Positions 16,450-25,074 of a stretch of 46,646 nt of DNA are shown here, piece after piece. The DNA is taken from NCBI RefSeq assembly GCF_000272405.2, contig NZ_AJZM02000402.1:1-46646 (forward strand), in the 5' to 3' direction. Positions within the stretch are counted from its first letter, which is position 1; each line of letters begins with the position of its first letter. A program made the translations under genes and the position numbers. Origin of the DNA: Vibrio tasmaniensis 1F-187 (GTDB taxonomy: Bacteria; Pseudomonadota; Gammaproteobacteria; Enterobacterales; Vibrionaceae). Below the pieces are notes generated by a model. That model searched no databases. It saw nothing but the letters and a program-made list of their open reading frames with translations, and was not told the DNA's origin.

Positions 16450-16773
16450 TTAATCACGAACGAAATTGATGTGATGAACATGAATGTTGTATTTCTCAAT
16501 AATCACTTTGGTCGCATGCATACTTTTGATTCGTTGCTCAGAATCTAAAGCAGCAGCCATTGCTGACTCGTTCTCGTAACTGTGCTGCATCATCAGCAGT
16601 AGGTTTTTATGGCTTTCAGCTTCAATCGCTTCAGGCTTATTCAGCGTTAACCCTTGGTTGTTCGGGAATGTGCGAATAATAGGCGCGACTTCGTTTTCCA
16701 TGTATTGGTAGAAGTCTTGCTTTTGTTCTTCAGTTAAATCGGCTTCAAAAAAAGCGGTGCGAAAAATTGTCAT
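16450..16773 (-). CDS. Small dimeric alpha-beta-barrel protein
   Basis: A 107-residue protein (MTIFRTAFFEADLTEEQKQDFYQYMENEVAP...) with the length and pattern of dimeric ferredoxin-like barrel proteins such as antibiotic biosynthesis monooxygenase or EthD-like families. The pattern is beta (FRTAFFEADL), helix (QKQDFYQYMENEV), beta (KNLLLMMQHSY), helix (SAMAAALDSEQRIKSMHATKVIIEKY), then a terminal strand with HVHHINFV. The start is the ATG 16773 with AAGGAAA seven to eight bases upstream. An in-frame upstream start overlaps the sgbU stop and is rejected. It is coexpressed with sgbU (overlap region) and precedes a terminator. The E. coli yia-sgb operon, as I recall it, has no counterpart; a role as isomerase, mutarotase or oxygenase is possible but unproven. 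Confidence 0.7.
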   Translation of the reverse strand: MTIFRTAFFEADLTEEQKQDFYQYMENEVAPIIRTFPNNQGLTLNKPEAIEAESHKNLLLMMQHSYENESAMAAALDSEQRIKSMHATKVIIEKYNIHVHHINFVRD

Positions 16774-16783
16774 GGTCGTTTCC

Positions 16784-17653
16784 TTACAGTTCAAAGCCAG
16801 ATTGGTTAGCGATAGATTTCAACGTTGCTTTTGCTTGTTTGATATCTTCGAACCAGTTGTCATTTTGAGCCCACATTTCAATCACTAATGGCGCGCTGTA
16901 ATCAATTTCAGCGAGTGTTTTGAAAATAGCTGGGAAGTCGACTTGGCCTTCACCAATCACCAGATCTCTGAACTGACCTTTACAGGTCTCTGAAACTCGT
17001 AGCGTGTCTTTAAGGTGGACTTGTACTAGGTGATCACGGCTTAGCTTTAGTTCGGTACACACGTCGTAGTTCCAACCAGAAATATTACCGACATCTGGGT
17101 AAGCCATGAAGTAAGGTGATGGGATCTCGCGCTTAAGCACTTCAAACTTACTTAATGAATTGAGGTACGGAGTATCCATGATCTCTACACCTAACATGAT
17201 GCCTGCACGTTCTGCCATTTTGGTGGCTTGTTGCATGCCTTCAATGAAGCGAGCGTGAGTTTCAGCCGATTGCGGTTCGTAATACACATCGTAGCCCGCC
17301 ATTTGAATACAGCGAATACCAAGCTTATAAGCCAATGAAATCGCTTTTTCCATGATGATCAGCGATTCAGTGCGAATAGCATCATCCATTGAGCCAAACG
17401 GAAACTTACGGTGTGCGCTTAGGCACATTGATTGGAAAGGCATTTGGTGCTTTTCACATAGACGGCGAAGCTCATAAATTTCTTCGTCTGACCAATCTAA
17501 ACGAGCACGTCGCTCATCGGTTTCATCCACTGAAATTTCTACAAAGTCGAAGCCAGCTTCTTTAGCGTGAATCAAACGCTCTTCCCATGTAAGGGTGGTT
17601 GGCATCGCTTTTTCGTAAATACCTAATCTGAATTTGTTTTTAGAATCAAACAT
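16784..17653 (-). CDS. sgbU: L-xylulose-5-phosphate 3-epimerase, second copy (SgbU-like)
   Basis: A 289-residue paralog of UlaE at 12236-13117, with the same segments: GFDFVEISVDETDERRARLDW, SMCLSAHRKFPFGS, VEIMDTPYLNS, YPDVGNISGWN and HLKDTLRV. It converts L-xylulose-5-phosphate to L-ribulose-5-phosphate. AAGGAAAA six bases before the ATG supports the start. It follows the IclR regulator after nine bases and precedes the small barrel gene. Assignment to SgbU rather than UlaE follows from its place in the yia-type operon; the two are biochemically equivalent. Confidence 0.93.
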   Translation of the reverse strand: MFDSKNKFRLGIYEKAMPTTLTWEERLIHAKEAGFDFVEISVDETDERRARLDWSDEEIYELRRLCEKHQMPFQSMCLSAHRKFPFGSMDDAIRTESLIIMEKAISLAYKLGIRCIQMAGYDVYYEPQSAETHARFIEGMQQATKMAERAGIMLGVEIMDTPYLNSLSKFEVLKREIPSPYFMAYPDVGNISGWNYDVCTELKLSRDHLVQVHLKDTLRVSETCKGQFRDLVIGEGQVDFPAIFKTLAEIDYSAPLVIEMWAQNDNWFEDIKQAKATLKSIANQSGFEL

Positions 17654-17662
17654 TCTTTTTCC

Positions 17663-18421
17663 TTAAAAGAGTTGTTGTTCTATACGCGTTGTTATGTCTT
17701 GAATTCTACTAGCGATCTCTTCGTAGCCGAGAGCTTTCATTTTTGGCGTAAGCGAAGAGACGCTAACCGCGTATACAGGAGAATTGTTCTTGTCAAAAAT
17801 AGGGACAGCAACACAAGAAATACCCGCTTCGTTCTCTTCATCATCGAGCGCATAACCACGGCTCTTAATTTTATCGAGAACACCAAAAAACTGAGACTTG
17901 TCGAGAATCGTGTTTTCAGTTAACGGCTTCATTGTGCTGACATTGCGTTTCCAATAGGTTTCTCGAACGCTGTCAGAGCTAAATGCTAGGTAACATTTTC
18001 CTGCCGCTGAGCAGTACATTGGAGAATGCAGCCCTACGTAGGTTCGAGTTCTAAAGGAAGAATTAACGGGTTCAAACTTGTCTTTAAAAATGATGTTGTC
18101 AGCATCAAAAGAGAGGAAGTTAACCGTTTCATTCACATCGTCGAGTAGCTCAGATAGGTATGGCTTAACGGTGCCAGTGACATCAGAGTTGATAGCAGCG
18201 TGTCCAAGCTGAACCAACTTCATTGTTAAGCGATATTCTTTACCTGAACACATTTGAGCAACATAACCAGAGTCTTCAAATGTTGCTAAAATACGGTGGA
18301 CAGATGACTTGTTGAAGCCAGTCCCTTCAGACACTTTTTGTAGCGAAACGCCATTAGGATAATTCCCAAGGAATTCCAATACGGTCAGTGCTTTAGACAA
18401 CGATTTAATTTGCTCACTCAT
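17663..18421 (-). CDS. yiaJ: IclR-family regulator of the yia/sgb operon (YiaJ-like)
   Basis: A 252-residue IclR-family protein: winged helix-turn-helix at residues 7-65 (SLSKALTVLEFLGNYPNGVSLQKVSEGTGFNKSSVHRILATFEDSGYVAQ), followed by the IclR effector domain with the conserved SPMYCSAAGKCYLAF and VAVPIFDKNNSPVYAVSVSSL. E. coli YiaJ represses the yiaK-S operon. Unlike the E. coli arrangement, where yiaJ lies upstream and divergent, this gene is embedded in the operon between the decarboxylase and the 3-epimerase, suggesting autoregulation. A candidate operator lies upstream of yiaK at 26610-26626. Confidence 0.85.
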   Translation of the reverse strand: MSEQIKSLSKALTVLEFLGNYPNGVSLQKVSEGTGFNKSSVHRILATFEDSGYVAQMCSGKEYRLTMKLVQLGHAAINSDVTGTVKPYLSELLDDVNETVNFLSFDADNIIFKDKFEPVNSSFRTRTYVGLHSPMYCSAAGKCYLAFSSDSVRETYWKRNVSTMKPLTENTILDKSQFFGVLDKIKSRGYALDDEENEAGISCVAVPIFDKNNSPVYAVSVSSLTPKMKALGYEEIASRIQDITTRIEQQLF

Positions 18422-18428
18422 ATATGTG

Positions 18429-19094
18429 CTACCAGTGTTTACCTATTTCAGTATGGAAGTTTTCTGCGATGTCACGTCCATTGCTACCAGCTAACGCTCG
18501 GCCAGCAATAAACGATTTCGCAGACAGATTCTTAAACAAATGCAGATCGTCAGGAACAATACCACCAGTAATGGATAGTTCAATTCCAATATCCGATAAT
18601 TTCTGCATTTTTATCAAATCTTCTTCGGTCCAGCTCACACCAGCAAGTTCCGCATCACGAGAACGGTGATAAATTGCTTGTTTAATGCCCATGTCGACCC
18701 AAGCTTGCGCATCTTCCATTGTCCAGTGTCCATACAGCTCAATTTGCACTTCGCCGTCGAATTCATCCGTTACTTTCTTCGCTGAACGAATAGTTTCGAT
18801 GTGTGCTGCTGCACTTACTGTTACCCAGTTAGCGCCGGCACCCATCGCTAGACGCGTTAAAATGGCGCTGGCATCGGTGATTTTCATGTCACAGACAATG
18901 ATGTGATTTGGGTATTTTTCTCGTAGGATTCTTACGCTATCTACGCCGTGGGCGAAGGCTAAAATCGTCCCGATTTCAATTACATCTAACTTATCTGCAA
19001 CATGCTCTATTGAGGCTAATGCCGTGTCGATATCTGTGGCATCGAGAGCCATTTGTAGCAGTGGTTTAGATGGTTTTAATACAGTGCTAGACAT
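18429..19094 (-). CDS. sgbH: 3-keto-L-gulonate-6-phosphate decarboxylase, second copy (SgbH-like)
   Basis: A 221-residue paralog of UlaD with the same key motifs: IEIGTILAFAHG, VCDMKITDAS containing DxKxxD, and ITGGIVPDDL with FIAGRAL. It produces L-xylulose-5-phosphate from 3-keto-L-gulonate-6-phosphate. Its start ATG overlaps the last eight bases of the kinase gene, a sign of translational coupling. The IclR gene follows after seven bases. Confidence 0.94.
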   Translation of the reverse strand: MSSTVLKPSKPLLQMALDATDIDTALASIEHVADKLDVIEIGTILAFAHGVDSVRILREKYPNHIIVCDMKITDASAILTRLAMGAGANWVTVSAAAHIETIRSAKKVTDEFDGEVQIELYGHWTMEDAQAWVDMGIKQAIYHRSRDAELAGVSWTEEDLIKMQKLSDIGIELSITGGIVPDDLHLFKNLSAKSFIAGRALAGSNGRDIAENFHTEIGKHW

Positions 19095-20580
19095 CTATTT
19101 CATCCTCAAATTGTTTAAACAACTGCACCAGTCTTTGATAGTGCTTATATTTCTTTTGGTATATGTCGTAGTGTTCAGGATTCGGCTCGACACGTGACGT
19201 AGAATTAGTGATGGCTTGAGTACATTCTTCTAATGAAGCGAACTCACCTGCGCCGACCATTGCCATCATTGCGGCACCTAATGAGCCGGTTTCATCCACG
19301 TCTGATATTTCAACGGTCATGCCGGTAAGGTCAGCCAGCATTTGCATCCATACAGGGCTAGATGCAGGGCCGCCTGTCACTTTTAGTCTGTTGGCTTTTG
19401 GAAAACGCTGACGCATACGTTCTAGGTGAATGTTGTGACAGAATAAAATGCCTTCCCAAATGGCTTGAATTAGGTGCCCTTTAGTATGGTGCGATTGCAG
19501 ACCATAGAAGCCTGACTTTAGGCCAAGCCCTTGGTTTGAACCGTAAAGGAATGGCACAAAGTAGATACTGCTTGATGCCGGATCTAATGCTTCGACTAAC
19601 GCTTGATTTTGCTGGTGGTTAAGCTCGCCATTTTCACCAAGGTAGTCGGCGAACCATTCATAGTTACCCGCAGAAGTCGGGCTCGCTTCGTGAATGATGT
19701 ATTCGTTATCGACGGCGTAATGGCCGTAAACAAAATTGTGTGATTCTTGAGTCACTTGTTTTGAGATACCAGACGTGACCGCCCATGTGCCCATCACGTA
19801 ATTCAGGGTATCTTCTGAAGAGTTGATTCCAGAACAGATCGCGGTAGACACAACATCAAACAAACCGCCGAACACCGGCGTACCTATTGCTAGTCCGGTT
19901 TCATTAGCAACGGCCGCAGTGATTTTCCCTGCTTGCTGTTGAGGTTTTACAACGGGTGGTAGCGCATCCCAAATTTCTTCGATGCCAAAGGTTTCCAAAA
20001 GTGCTTTGTCATACTCACCAGTGATGGAGTTGAAAAAATTACTTTCTGAAATATTGGTCAGTTCTGCTGCGACTTCGCCCGTTAAGCGATATCGAAGGGA
20101 GTCGTGAGACATCATCACTGCGCCAATGTTGTTGTATCGTTCGGCATCGTTTTCTTTGATCCAGCGAATAATCGATACAGGGTGACCTGTCCACAGTGTT
20201 TGCAGTGTGGTTGGATAGATCTCTTTTGCTTTACCCTGTTCTAGCCACTCTTTAACGATAGGCAGTGAACGCGAGTCAGAAGACATAATGCCGTGGCCGA
20301 GGTTTTGTCCCTCTTTATCAAGAAGGTAAACGCCTTTGCCTTGGGCTGAAATGCTCAAGCCTTTGATAGAGGTCGGTTCTACTTTTGTGGTCTCTAAAAG
20401 CTGCTTAATGACATCGACAGCGTTACCCCATAGTGCGTTTAGGTCGCGTTCTACCCAACCTTGTTTTTCGTTGATGACGCTCGCCGATACGCGGGCAAGA
20501 CCTTGTTGTTCACCTTTTGCGTTAAACAACGCGGCTTTCATAAAAGTGCCGCCAGAATCAATTCCAATGTAGTAATTCAT
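19087..20580 (-). CDS. lyxK: FGGY carbohydrate kinase, L-xylulose/keto-gulonate kinase (LyxK-like)
   Basis: A 497-residue FGGY-family sugar kinase. The N-terminal phosphate motif is YIGIDSGGTFMKAALF, and the second ATPase half has LNYVMGTWAVTSG and a KVTGGPASSPVWMQMLADLTG nucleotide-binding segment. LyxK of E. coli phosphorylates L-xylulose; in the yia pathway it also acts on 3-keto-L-gulonate to give the 6-phosphate. Its stop overlaps sgbH, and its ATG overlaps the yiaL stop (TAATG). It therefore joins the TRAP/YiaK branch to the decarboxylase. Exact substrate is inferred from context. Confidence 0.88.
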   Translation of the reverse strand: MNYYIGIDSGGTFMKAALFNAKGEQQGLARVSASVINEKQGWVERDLNALWGNAVDVIKQLLETTKVEPTSIKGLSISAQGKGVYLLDKEGQNLGHGIMSSDSRSLPIVKEWLEQGKAKEIYPTTLQTLWTGHPVSIIRWIKENDAERYNNIGAVMMSHDSLRYRLTGEVAAELTNISESNFFNSITGEYDKALLETFGIEEIWDALPPVVKPQQQAGKITAAVANETGLAIGTPVFGGLFDVVSTAICSGINSSEDTLNYVMGTWAVTSGISKQVTQESHNFVYGHYAVDNEYIIHEASPTSAGNYEWFADYLGENGELNHQQNQALVEALDPASSSIYFVPFLYGSNQGLGLKSGFYGLQSHHTKGHLIQAIWEGILFCHNIHLERMRQRFPKANRLKVTGGPASSPVWMQMLADLTGMTVEISDVDETGSLGAAMMAMVGAGEFASLEECTQAITNSTSRVEPNPEHYDIYQKKYKHYQRLVQLFKQFEDEIDV

Positions 20581-21068
20581 TATTTGGCTTCCAGTAAATC
20601 GTTGTGAATCTTCACCACCAGTTTTCTTACCGGTTGGCTGTCATCATTTTCAATATTGGTGATATGCACGATATTTGGCGTGAATAAATAAAATTGATTG
20701 CGTTTTGCATGAATGAAGCTGAGCTCAACCCCCGGGTATTCGTAAAACTGAAGGTCACGTTCTTGGTTATAAGGTTGTGCGTTGCTGTGTTCGCCAGTGT
20801 CTATAGCCCATGCCATCACTTCAGAACCTTCGAGAATGATCTGCAAGTCAGAATGGTATTTATGGACTTCAGGTTGGAAGTTTCCTAGAGGCTCTTTGTC
20901 ATATTCCAATACAACAAACCATGCCTGTTTTGAATCAAAACCAGGGAGTTCATGGCGACCTAATGCGAGTTTTTCTTGGTCGAGACTGTTCAAGTACTCA
21001 AGCACGTTTTGAATAACGACAGGGTACGACTTGCTGATCTGCGTAGGTTGAGTATTTCCGACTAACAT
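20580..21068 (-). CDS. yiaL: YiaL-like cupin of the YhcH/YjgK/YiaL family
   Basis: A 162-residue cupin-type protein. The family signature is near EVHKYHSDLQIILEGSEVMAWA, and the C-terminal part has a second metal-ligand region (NQFYLFTPNIVHITNIEND). YhcH/YjgK/YiaL proteins are found in sugar catabolic operons and are thought to be isomerases or epimerases of sugar acids. YiaL is part of the E. coli yia operon. The start codon is 21068; its stop overlaps the kinase start. Function in diketogulonate metabolism is inferred. Confidence 0.85.
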   Translation of the reverse strand: MLVGNTQPTQISKSYPVVIQNVLEYLNSLDQEKLALGRHELPGFDSKQAWFVVLEYDKEPLGNFQPEVHKYHSDLQIILEGSEVMAWAIDTGEHSNAQPYNQERDLQFYEYPGVELSFIHAKRNQFYLFTPNIVHITNIENDDSQPVRKLVVKIHNDLLEAK

Positions 21069-21116
21069 AAAAATTCTCTTTAAATATAAACAGCTTAATT
21101 AAGCCAATGCTTTAAA

Positions 21117-21980
21117 TTAATGGGCACTAAATAGGTCTTGTAAAAGCGTCGCTAACCCTGTCTTATCATCATTGTTTTTGGGCGTGATTAGGTTGGCTGA
21201 GCTTTTTACGGTGTCATCTGCGTTTTGCATTGCGATGCCAAGTCCTGCTGCTTTAAGCATCGAAATGTCATTGTGGTTATCACCAATCGCGACACACTGC
21301 TCTAGGCTGATACCGAGCGGCTCAATGTAGCGAGTCAATGCATTACCTTTGCTATTACCTGTTGCTGCGAAATCGACACGATCAATCCAAGATCGTTCGC
21401 CGTTGAAGTTCTCTTTCACAAAAGGAATCTCTGCGAATGTGTTTACTTCACCTTCAACGACAAACTTCCACACATACTCTGAAATTTGTGCTTCATGTTG
21501 GAAGTCGTCGACCTTTTGAATGTTTGGTCGCTGGCTTTCTGGAAAGGTTTGAGACCACGTCAGTAGCGCTTCCATGTATTCAATAGGGCGTGCTCTCGAG
21601 TAGAGCATTGCATCACGCACATACATCACCATTTTCAGATCATGAGCTTGAGATAGGGTGATAAACTCAGCCGCAATTTCTTTGTCGATTGCGTTTTCTT
21701 GAATGACCGTATCGTTCTGGTAATCAAAGATGTAAGTGCCATTGCAACAAATTATTGGCGTCGATAAACCAAGCTGATCGTAATAAGGTTTTGCCGCGAC
21801 ATGATGGCGACCCGTAACGATAACCACATGAGTGTGTTGAGCGACTTGCTTGATGGCTTCGACTAACTCTTGGCTAATCGTGTGCTGCGAGTTGAGCACC
21901 GTCCCATCGAGATCTAACGCCAATAGCTTGTGCTTATCCAATTTATGTTTATAGGACTTATGCGGTGATGACTTATGCAT
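21117..21980 (-). CDS. Cof-type HAD phosphatase, second copy
   Basis: A 287-residue paralog of the phosphatase at 10754-11575, with the same motifs: LLALDLDGTVLNS (motif I), VIVTGRHHVAAKPYY (II), ATGNSKG (III region) and CVAIGDNHNDISML (IV). Both also share GLSTPIICCNGTY-type cap entry and VWKFVVEG segments, so they likely share a substrate. This copy has an 18-residue His/Lys-rich N-terminal extension (MHKSSPHKSYKHKLDKHK) missing from the first; no internal Met offers a shorter start. It follows the 4-epimerase gene after ten bases, exactly as in the ula operon. The conserved pairing suggests a common step or metabolite repair role. Confidence 0.85.
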   Translation of the reverse strand: MHKSSPHKSYKHKLDKHKLLALDLDGTVLNSQHTISQELVEAIKQVAQHTHVVIVTGRHHVAAKPYYDQLGLSTPIICCNGTYIFDYQNDTVIQENAIDKEIAAEFITLSQAHDLKMVMYVRDAMLYSRARPIEYMEALLTWSQTFPESQRPNIQKVDDFQHEAQISEYVWKFVVEGEVNTFAEIPFVKENFNGERSWIDRVDFAATGNSKGNALTRYIEPLGISLEQCVAIGDNHNDISMLKAAGLGIAMQNADDTVKSSANLITPKNNDDKTGLATLLQDLFSAH

Positions 21981-21990
21981 GTGCGAGGCC

Positions 21991-22701
21991 TTACTTCTGT
22001 CCGTAGTATGAGTTCTTGCCGTGTTTACGGTTGTAGTGTTTATCTAGCAGCTCAGGTTGAATCGCTACTTCTGGACTGATAGCGCGAGTGGCTGTTGCCA
22101 TGGCAGCAATCTCTTCCATTACCACTGCATTGTGCACTGCATCTGAACCATCCTTGCCCCATGTAAATGGTGCGTGGCCTGCGATGATGACACCTGGCAT
22201 TGCTTGCGGGTCGATATCACGTTGGTTGAATTCTTCGATGATCACCAAGCCTGTGTTTTTCTCGTAATCTGACTCAATCTCAGCTTTTGTTAGTAGGCGA
22301 GTACAAGGCACATCACCGTAGAAGTAATCGGCGTGTGTGGTTCCAAGCGCTGGAATGTCTCGCCCGGCTTGTGCCCAGATTGTTGCATTACGAGAGTGTG
22401 TGTGAACGATGCCGCCAATGGTTGGGAAGGCTTTGTAAAGCTCAATGTGCGTAGCCGTGTCGCTTGAAGGGTTCAGCTTGCCTTCAAGGCGGTTGCCTTC
22501 TAAATCGAGAACAACGATGTCATCTGCCGTCATTACATCGTATTCAACACCTGACGGTTTTATTGCAATCACGCCACGTTCGCGGTCGATTTCAGAGACA
22601 TTGCCCCAAGTGAAAGTCACTAAGCCATATTTAGGAAGTTGCAAGTTTGCTGCGAACACGCGTTCTTTTAATTCTTGGTATGTTTTTTGTTCTTGAGACA
22701 T
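21991..22701 (-). CDS. sgbE: L-ribulose-5-phosphate 4-epimerase, second copy (SgbE-like)
   Basis: A 236-residue class II aldolase-family paralog of UlaF at 9944-10642. Shared signatures include [37 protein letters not shown] with two metal-binding histidines, [14 protein letters not shown] and [10 protein letters not shown]. It catalyses the last step to D-xylulose-5-phosphate. It follows the TRAP substrate-binding gene after a 96-base gap that holds a stem-loop (22739-22784), and leads the metabolic part of the operon. Confidence 0.94.
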   Translation of the reverse strand: MSQEQKTYQELKERVFAANLQLPKYGLVTFTWGNVSEIDRERGVIAIKPSGVEYDVMTADDIVVLDLEGNRLEGKLNPSSDTATHIELYKAFPTIGGIVHTHSRNATIWAQAGRDIPALGTTHADYFYGDVPCTRLLTKAEIESDYEKNTGLVIIEEFNQRDIDPQAMPGVIIAGHAPFTWGKDGSDAVHNAVVMEEIAAMATATRAISPEVAIQPELLDKHYNRKHGKNSYYGQK

Positions 22702-22738
22702 TGTGTTTGCCCATGTTGTATTGAGTGAATGACGAGCG

Positions 22739-22784
22739 GATTGCCTAGCTAAATTCCCTAGCTAAAAAAGAGGACTAGGCAATC
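22739..22784 (-). other. Stem-loop between TRAP binding protein and sgbE
   Basis: GATTGCCTAG (22739-22748) pairs with CTAGGCAATC (22775-22784). There is no T-run on the minus strand. Such loops often protect the message of the upstream substrate-binding protein, giving it higher expression than the downstream enzymes. Confidence 0.6.
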
Positions 22785-22797
22785 GCACTCAATTACG

Positions 22798-23772
22798 TTA
22801 CTTAGCTGCTAGTTTGATCTTGTTGATCATCACATCGCCATTTTTCTCGATGTAAGCGCTCCAAACTGGTTGGATAGCTTGTTGGAAAGCAGCACCATCA
22901 ACGTCACGGTTTACTTGCATGCCGTTTGCTTCTAGTTGAGCAATCATCTTGTCTTCTTTCTGGATGCTTAGCTCACGTTGCATTGCTACGGCTTCAGCAG
23001 AAACTTCTTCGATAATCTTTTGCTCATCTTCAGTTAGCTTGTCGAACTTGCGTAGGTTCATTGTTAGAACTAATGGTGAGTAAGCATGTTGTGTAAGGCT
23101 TAGGTATTTTTGTACTTCATCAAACTTGAAAGACAGCGTTACAGAAATTGGGTGGTCTTGAGAGTCAACAACGCCTGTTTCAAGTGCAGTATAAAGTTCA
23201 GATACTGGAAGCTGCTGCGGGTTAGCACCGAGCTCATTGAACATGTCGTTTAGCGCTTTCGAGCCATTCACACGCATTTGTAGGCCTTCAACATCTGAAG
23301 GAACACGAATAGGTTTTTCGTTGTTGGTCATGTTGCGGTAACCATTTTCAGGGAAACCAAGACCTTTAAGACCGAATTTTTCAAAGTTCGCTAACACTTC
23401 TTTACCCGGCTCGCCGTCCAGTACTTTGTATGCTGTTTGACGATCTGGGAACATGAACGGCAGAGTGAAGGCCGCTGATTCAGGCATTAGGCCGTTGTAG
23501 TTGTTCAAGCCAACCATCGCTAAATCGACGATGCCAGCACGTGAACCATCGATCATTTGCTTATCACTGCCCAATTGACCTTGTGGGTAGATGTTTACTT
23601 TGATTTCGCCGTTTGAACGAGCTTCTACTTCTTTCTTAAAGAACAAAGATAGGTCTTGTTGCAAATCCGACTCTGGTGCAGCGTGCGCCAGTTTTAGAGT
23701 CGTAGCGGCAAAAGCGCTAGAGCTCATTGCGATAGTCGAAGCGAGTAGAGTAAGTTTTAGTAGGGTTTTCAT
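22798..23772 (-). CDS. yiaO: TRAP transporter substrate-binding protein (YiaO/DctP-type)
   Basis: A 324-residue periplasmic protein with a signal peptide (MKTLLKLTLLASTIAMSSSAFA). It belongs to the DctP family: LKLAHAAPESDLQQ at the mature N-terminus, IYPQGQLGSDKQMIDGSRAGIVDLAMVG, and the conserved arginine of the carboxylate site in GLQMRVNGSKALNDMF. YiaO of E. coli binds 2,3-diketo-L-gulonate. The gene is third of four in the transport block yiaK-dctQ-dctM-dctP. Ligand assignment is by operon context. Confidence 0.9.
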   Translation of the reverse strand: MKTLLKLTLLASTIAMSSSAFAATTLKLAHAAPESDLQQDLSLFFKKEVEARSNGEIKVNIYPQGQLGSDKQMIDGSRAGIVDLAMVGLNNYNGLMPESAAFTLPFMFPDRQTAYKVLDGEPGKEVLANFEKFGLKGLGFPENGYRNMTNNEKPIRVPSDVEGLQMRVNGSKALNDMFNELGANPQQLPVSELYTALETGVVDSQDHPISVTLSFKFDEVQKYLSLTQHAYSPLVLTMNLRKFDKLTEDEQKIIEEVSAEAVAMQRELSIQKEDKMIAQLEANGMQVNRDVDGAAFQQAIQPVWSAYIEKNGDVMINKIKLAAK

Positions 23773-23793
23773 TATTATTTTCTCCGTCGAGGA

Positions 23794-25074
23794 TTAACCA
23801 ATGACAAACGACATTGGCACAGTGATAATGCTTGGGAAGATGACAAACAGTGTGAGCAGAGCCATGTAAGCCGCGATGAAGGGCAATACACCTTTCACTG
23901 CAGTCGACATTGGTACTCTCGCTACACCACACACTACGTTTAGTACGGTGCCTACAGGAGGCGTAATCAAGCCAATTGAACAGTTGATAACGAACAGTAG
24001 GCCGAAGTACGTTGGGTCAATCCCAGCCATCTTGATGACAGGCATTAAAAGGGGTACAAGGATTAGAATCGTTGGGCTCAAGTCCATAACCATGCCGACA
24101 CAAAGTACGAGCAACATAATTACTGCCATTAATAGGCGTGGGCTATCCACCAGTGGACCTAACATTTCTGCGAGTTGTTGAGGAAGCTGAGCAACAGTAA
24201 TTAACCACGCAGCGACCATTGCACAACCCACCAAGAACATAACCATTGCGGTCGAGCGACCAGCGTTGAGTACGATGTGGTAGAACTTCTTAATAGTGAG
24301 TTCTTTATAAACAAACGTTGAGATGAAAATAGCGTAAGTGGCGGCGACTACAGCGGCTTCTGTCGGTGTAAAAATACCAAAGCGAATACCGACAATGATG
24401 ATGACTGGTAACATCAATGCCCATACGCCATCTTTAAGTGCAGCGCGTTTTTCAGCCTTTGTTGCACGTTCAGACGTTTCTAAGTTTTCTTTACGAACCG
24501 TCCAGCGCCACACAAACATCAATGTCATACCCATTAACAGGCCAGGAACGATGCCGCCTAGGAATAGGTTTTTGATCGAGATACCGCCAGCAACACCTAC
24601 AAGGATCAGAGGGATTGAAGGTGGAATAACGGGTGCGATGATACCGCCTGAAGCAAGTAAGCCCATTGAAGGTGCTTCTGGGTATTTCGCTGCTTTCATC
24701 ATTGGGTAAAGAATACTGACCAAGGCTGCTGCATCAGCTACAGCTGAGCCAGAGAGACCAGCAAGCAGTACCGAAGTCATGATTGCAACGTAACCTAAGC
24801 CACCTTGACGGTGTCCCACGTAAGTGGTTGCTAGGCGAACAATACGCTGCGACAAACCACCCGATGCCATTACTTCACCCGCAATGAGGAAGAATGGAAT
24901 GGCAAGCAGAGTGAAGCTGTCGACACCATTAATTAAAGACTGCGCAAGAATGTCTGCACTAAAGAAGTCCATGTGAAGCATCAGCGCCATTGAAGACAAT
25001 AACAGTGCAAACGCAACAGGAAGACCAAGTAAGATTGAGACAATCAATACCGATAAGAAAATGGCTAACGTCAT
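23794..25074 (-). CDS. yiaN: TRAP transporter large permease (YiaN/DctM-type)
   Basis: A 426-residue integral membrane protein of the DctM family with about 12 hydrophobic segments. Characteristic stretches include DSFTLLAIPFFLIAGEVMASGGLSQRIV, LAGLSGSAVADAAALVSILYPMM and FGLLFVINCSIGLITPPVGTVLNVVCGVA. It translocates substrate with sodium-ion coupling. Its ATG overlaps the stop of the small permease gene (TAATG), and it precedes the binding protein gene by 21 bases. Confidence 0.92.
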   Translation of the reverse strand: MTLAIFLSVLIVSILLGLPVAFALLLSSMALMLHMDFFSADILAQSLINGVDSFTLLAIPFFLIAGEVMASGGLSQRIVRLATTYVGHRQGGLGYVAIMTSVLLAGLSGSAVADAAALVSILYPMMKAAKYPEAPSMGLLASGGIIAPVIPPSIPLILVGVAGGISIKNLFLGGIVPGLLMGMTLMFVWRWTVRKENLETSERATKAEKRAALKDGVWALMLPVIIIVGIRFGIFTPTEAAVVAATYAIFISTFVYKELTIKKFYHIVLNAGRSTAMVMFLVGCAMVAAWLITVAQLPQQLAEMLGPLVDSPRLLMAVIMLLVLCVGMVMDLSPTILILVPLLMPVIKMAGIDPTYFGLLFVINCSIGLITPPVGTVLNVVCGVARVPMSTAVKGVLPFIAAYMALLTLFVIFPSIITVPMSFVIG

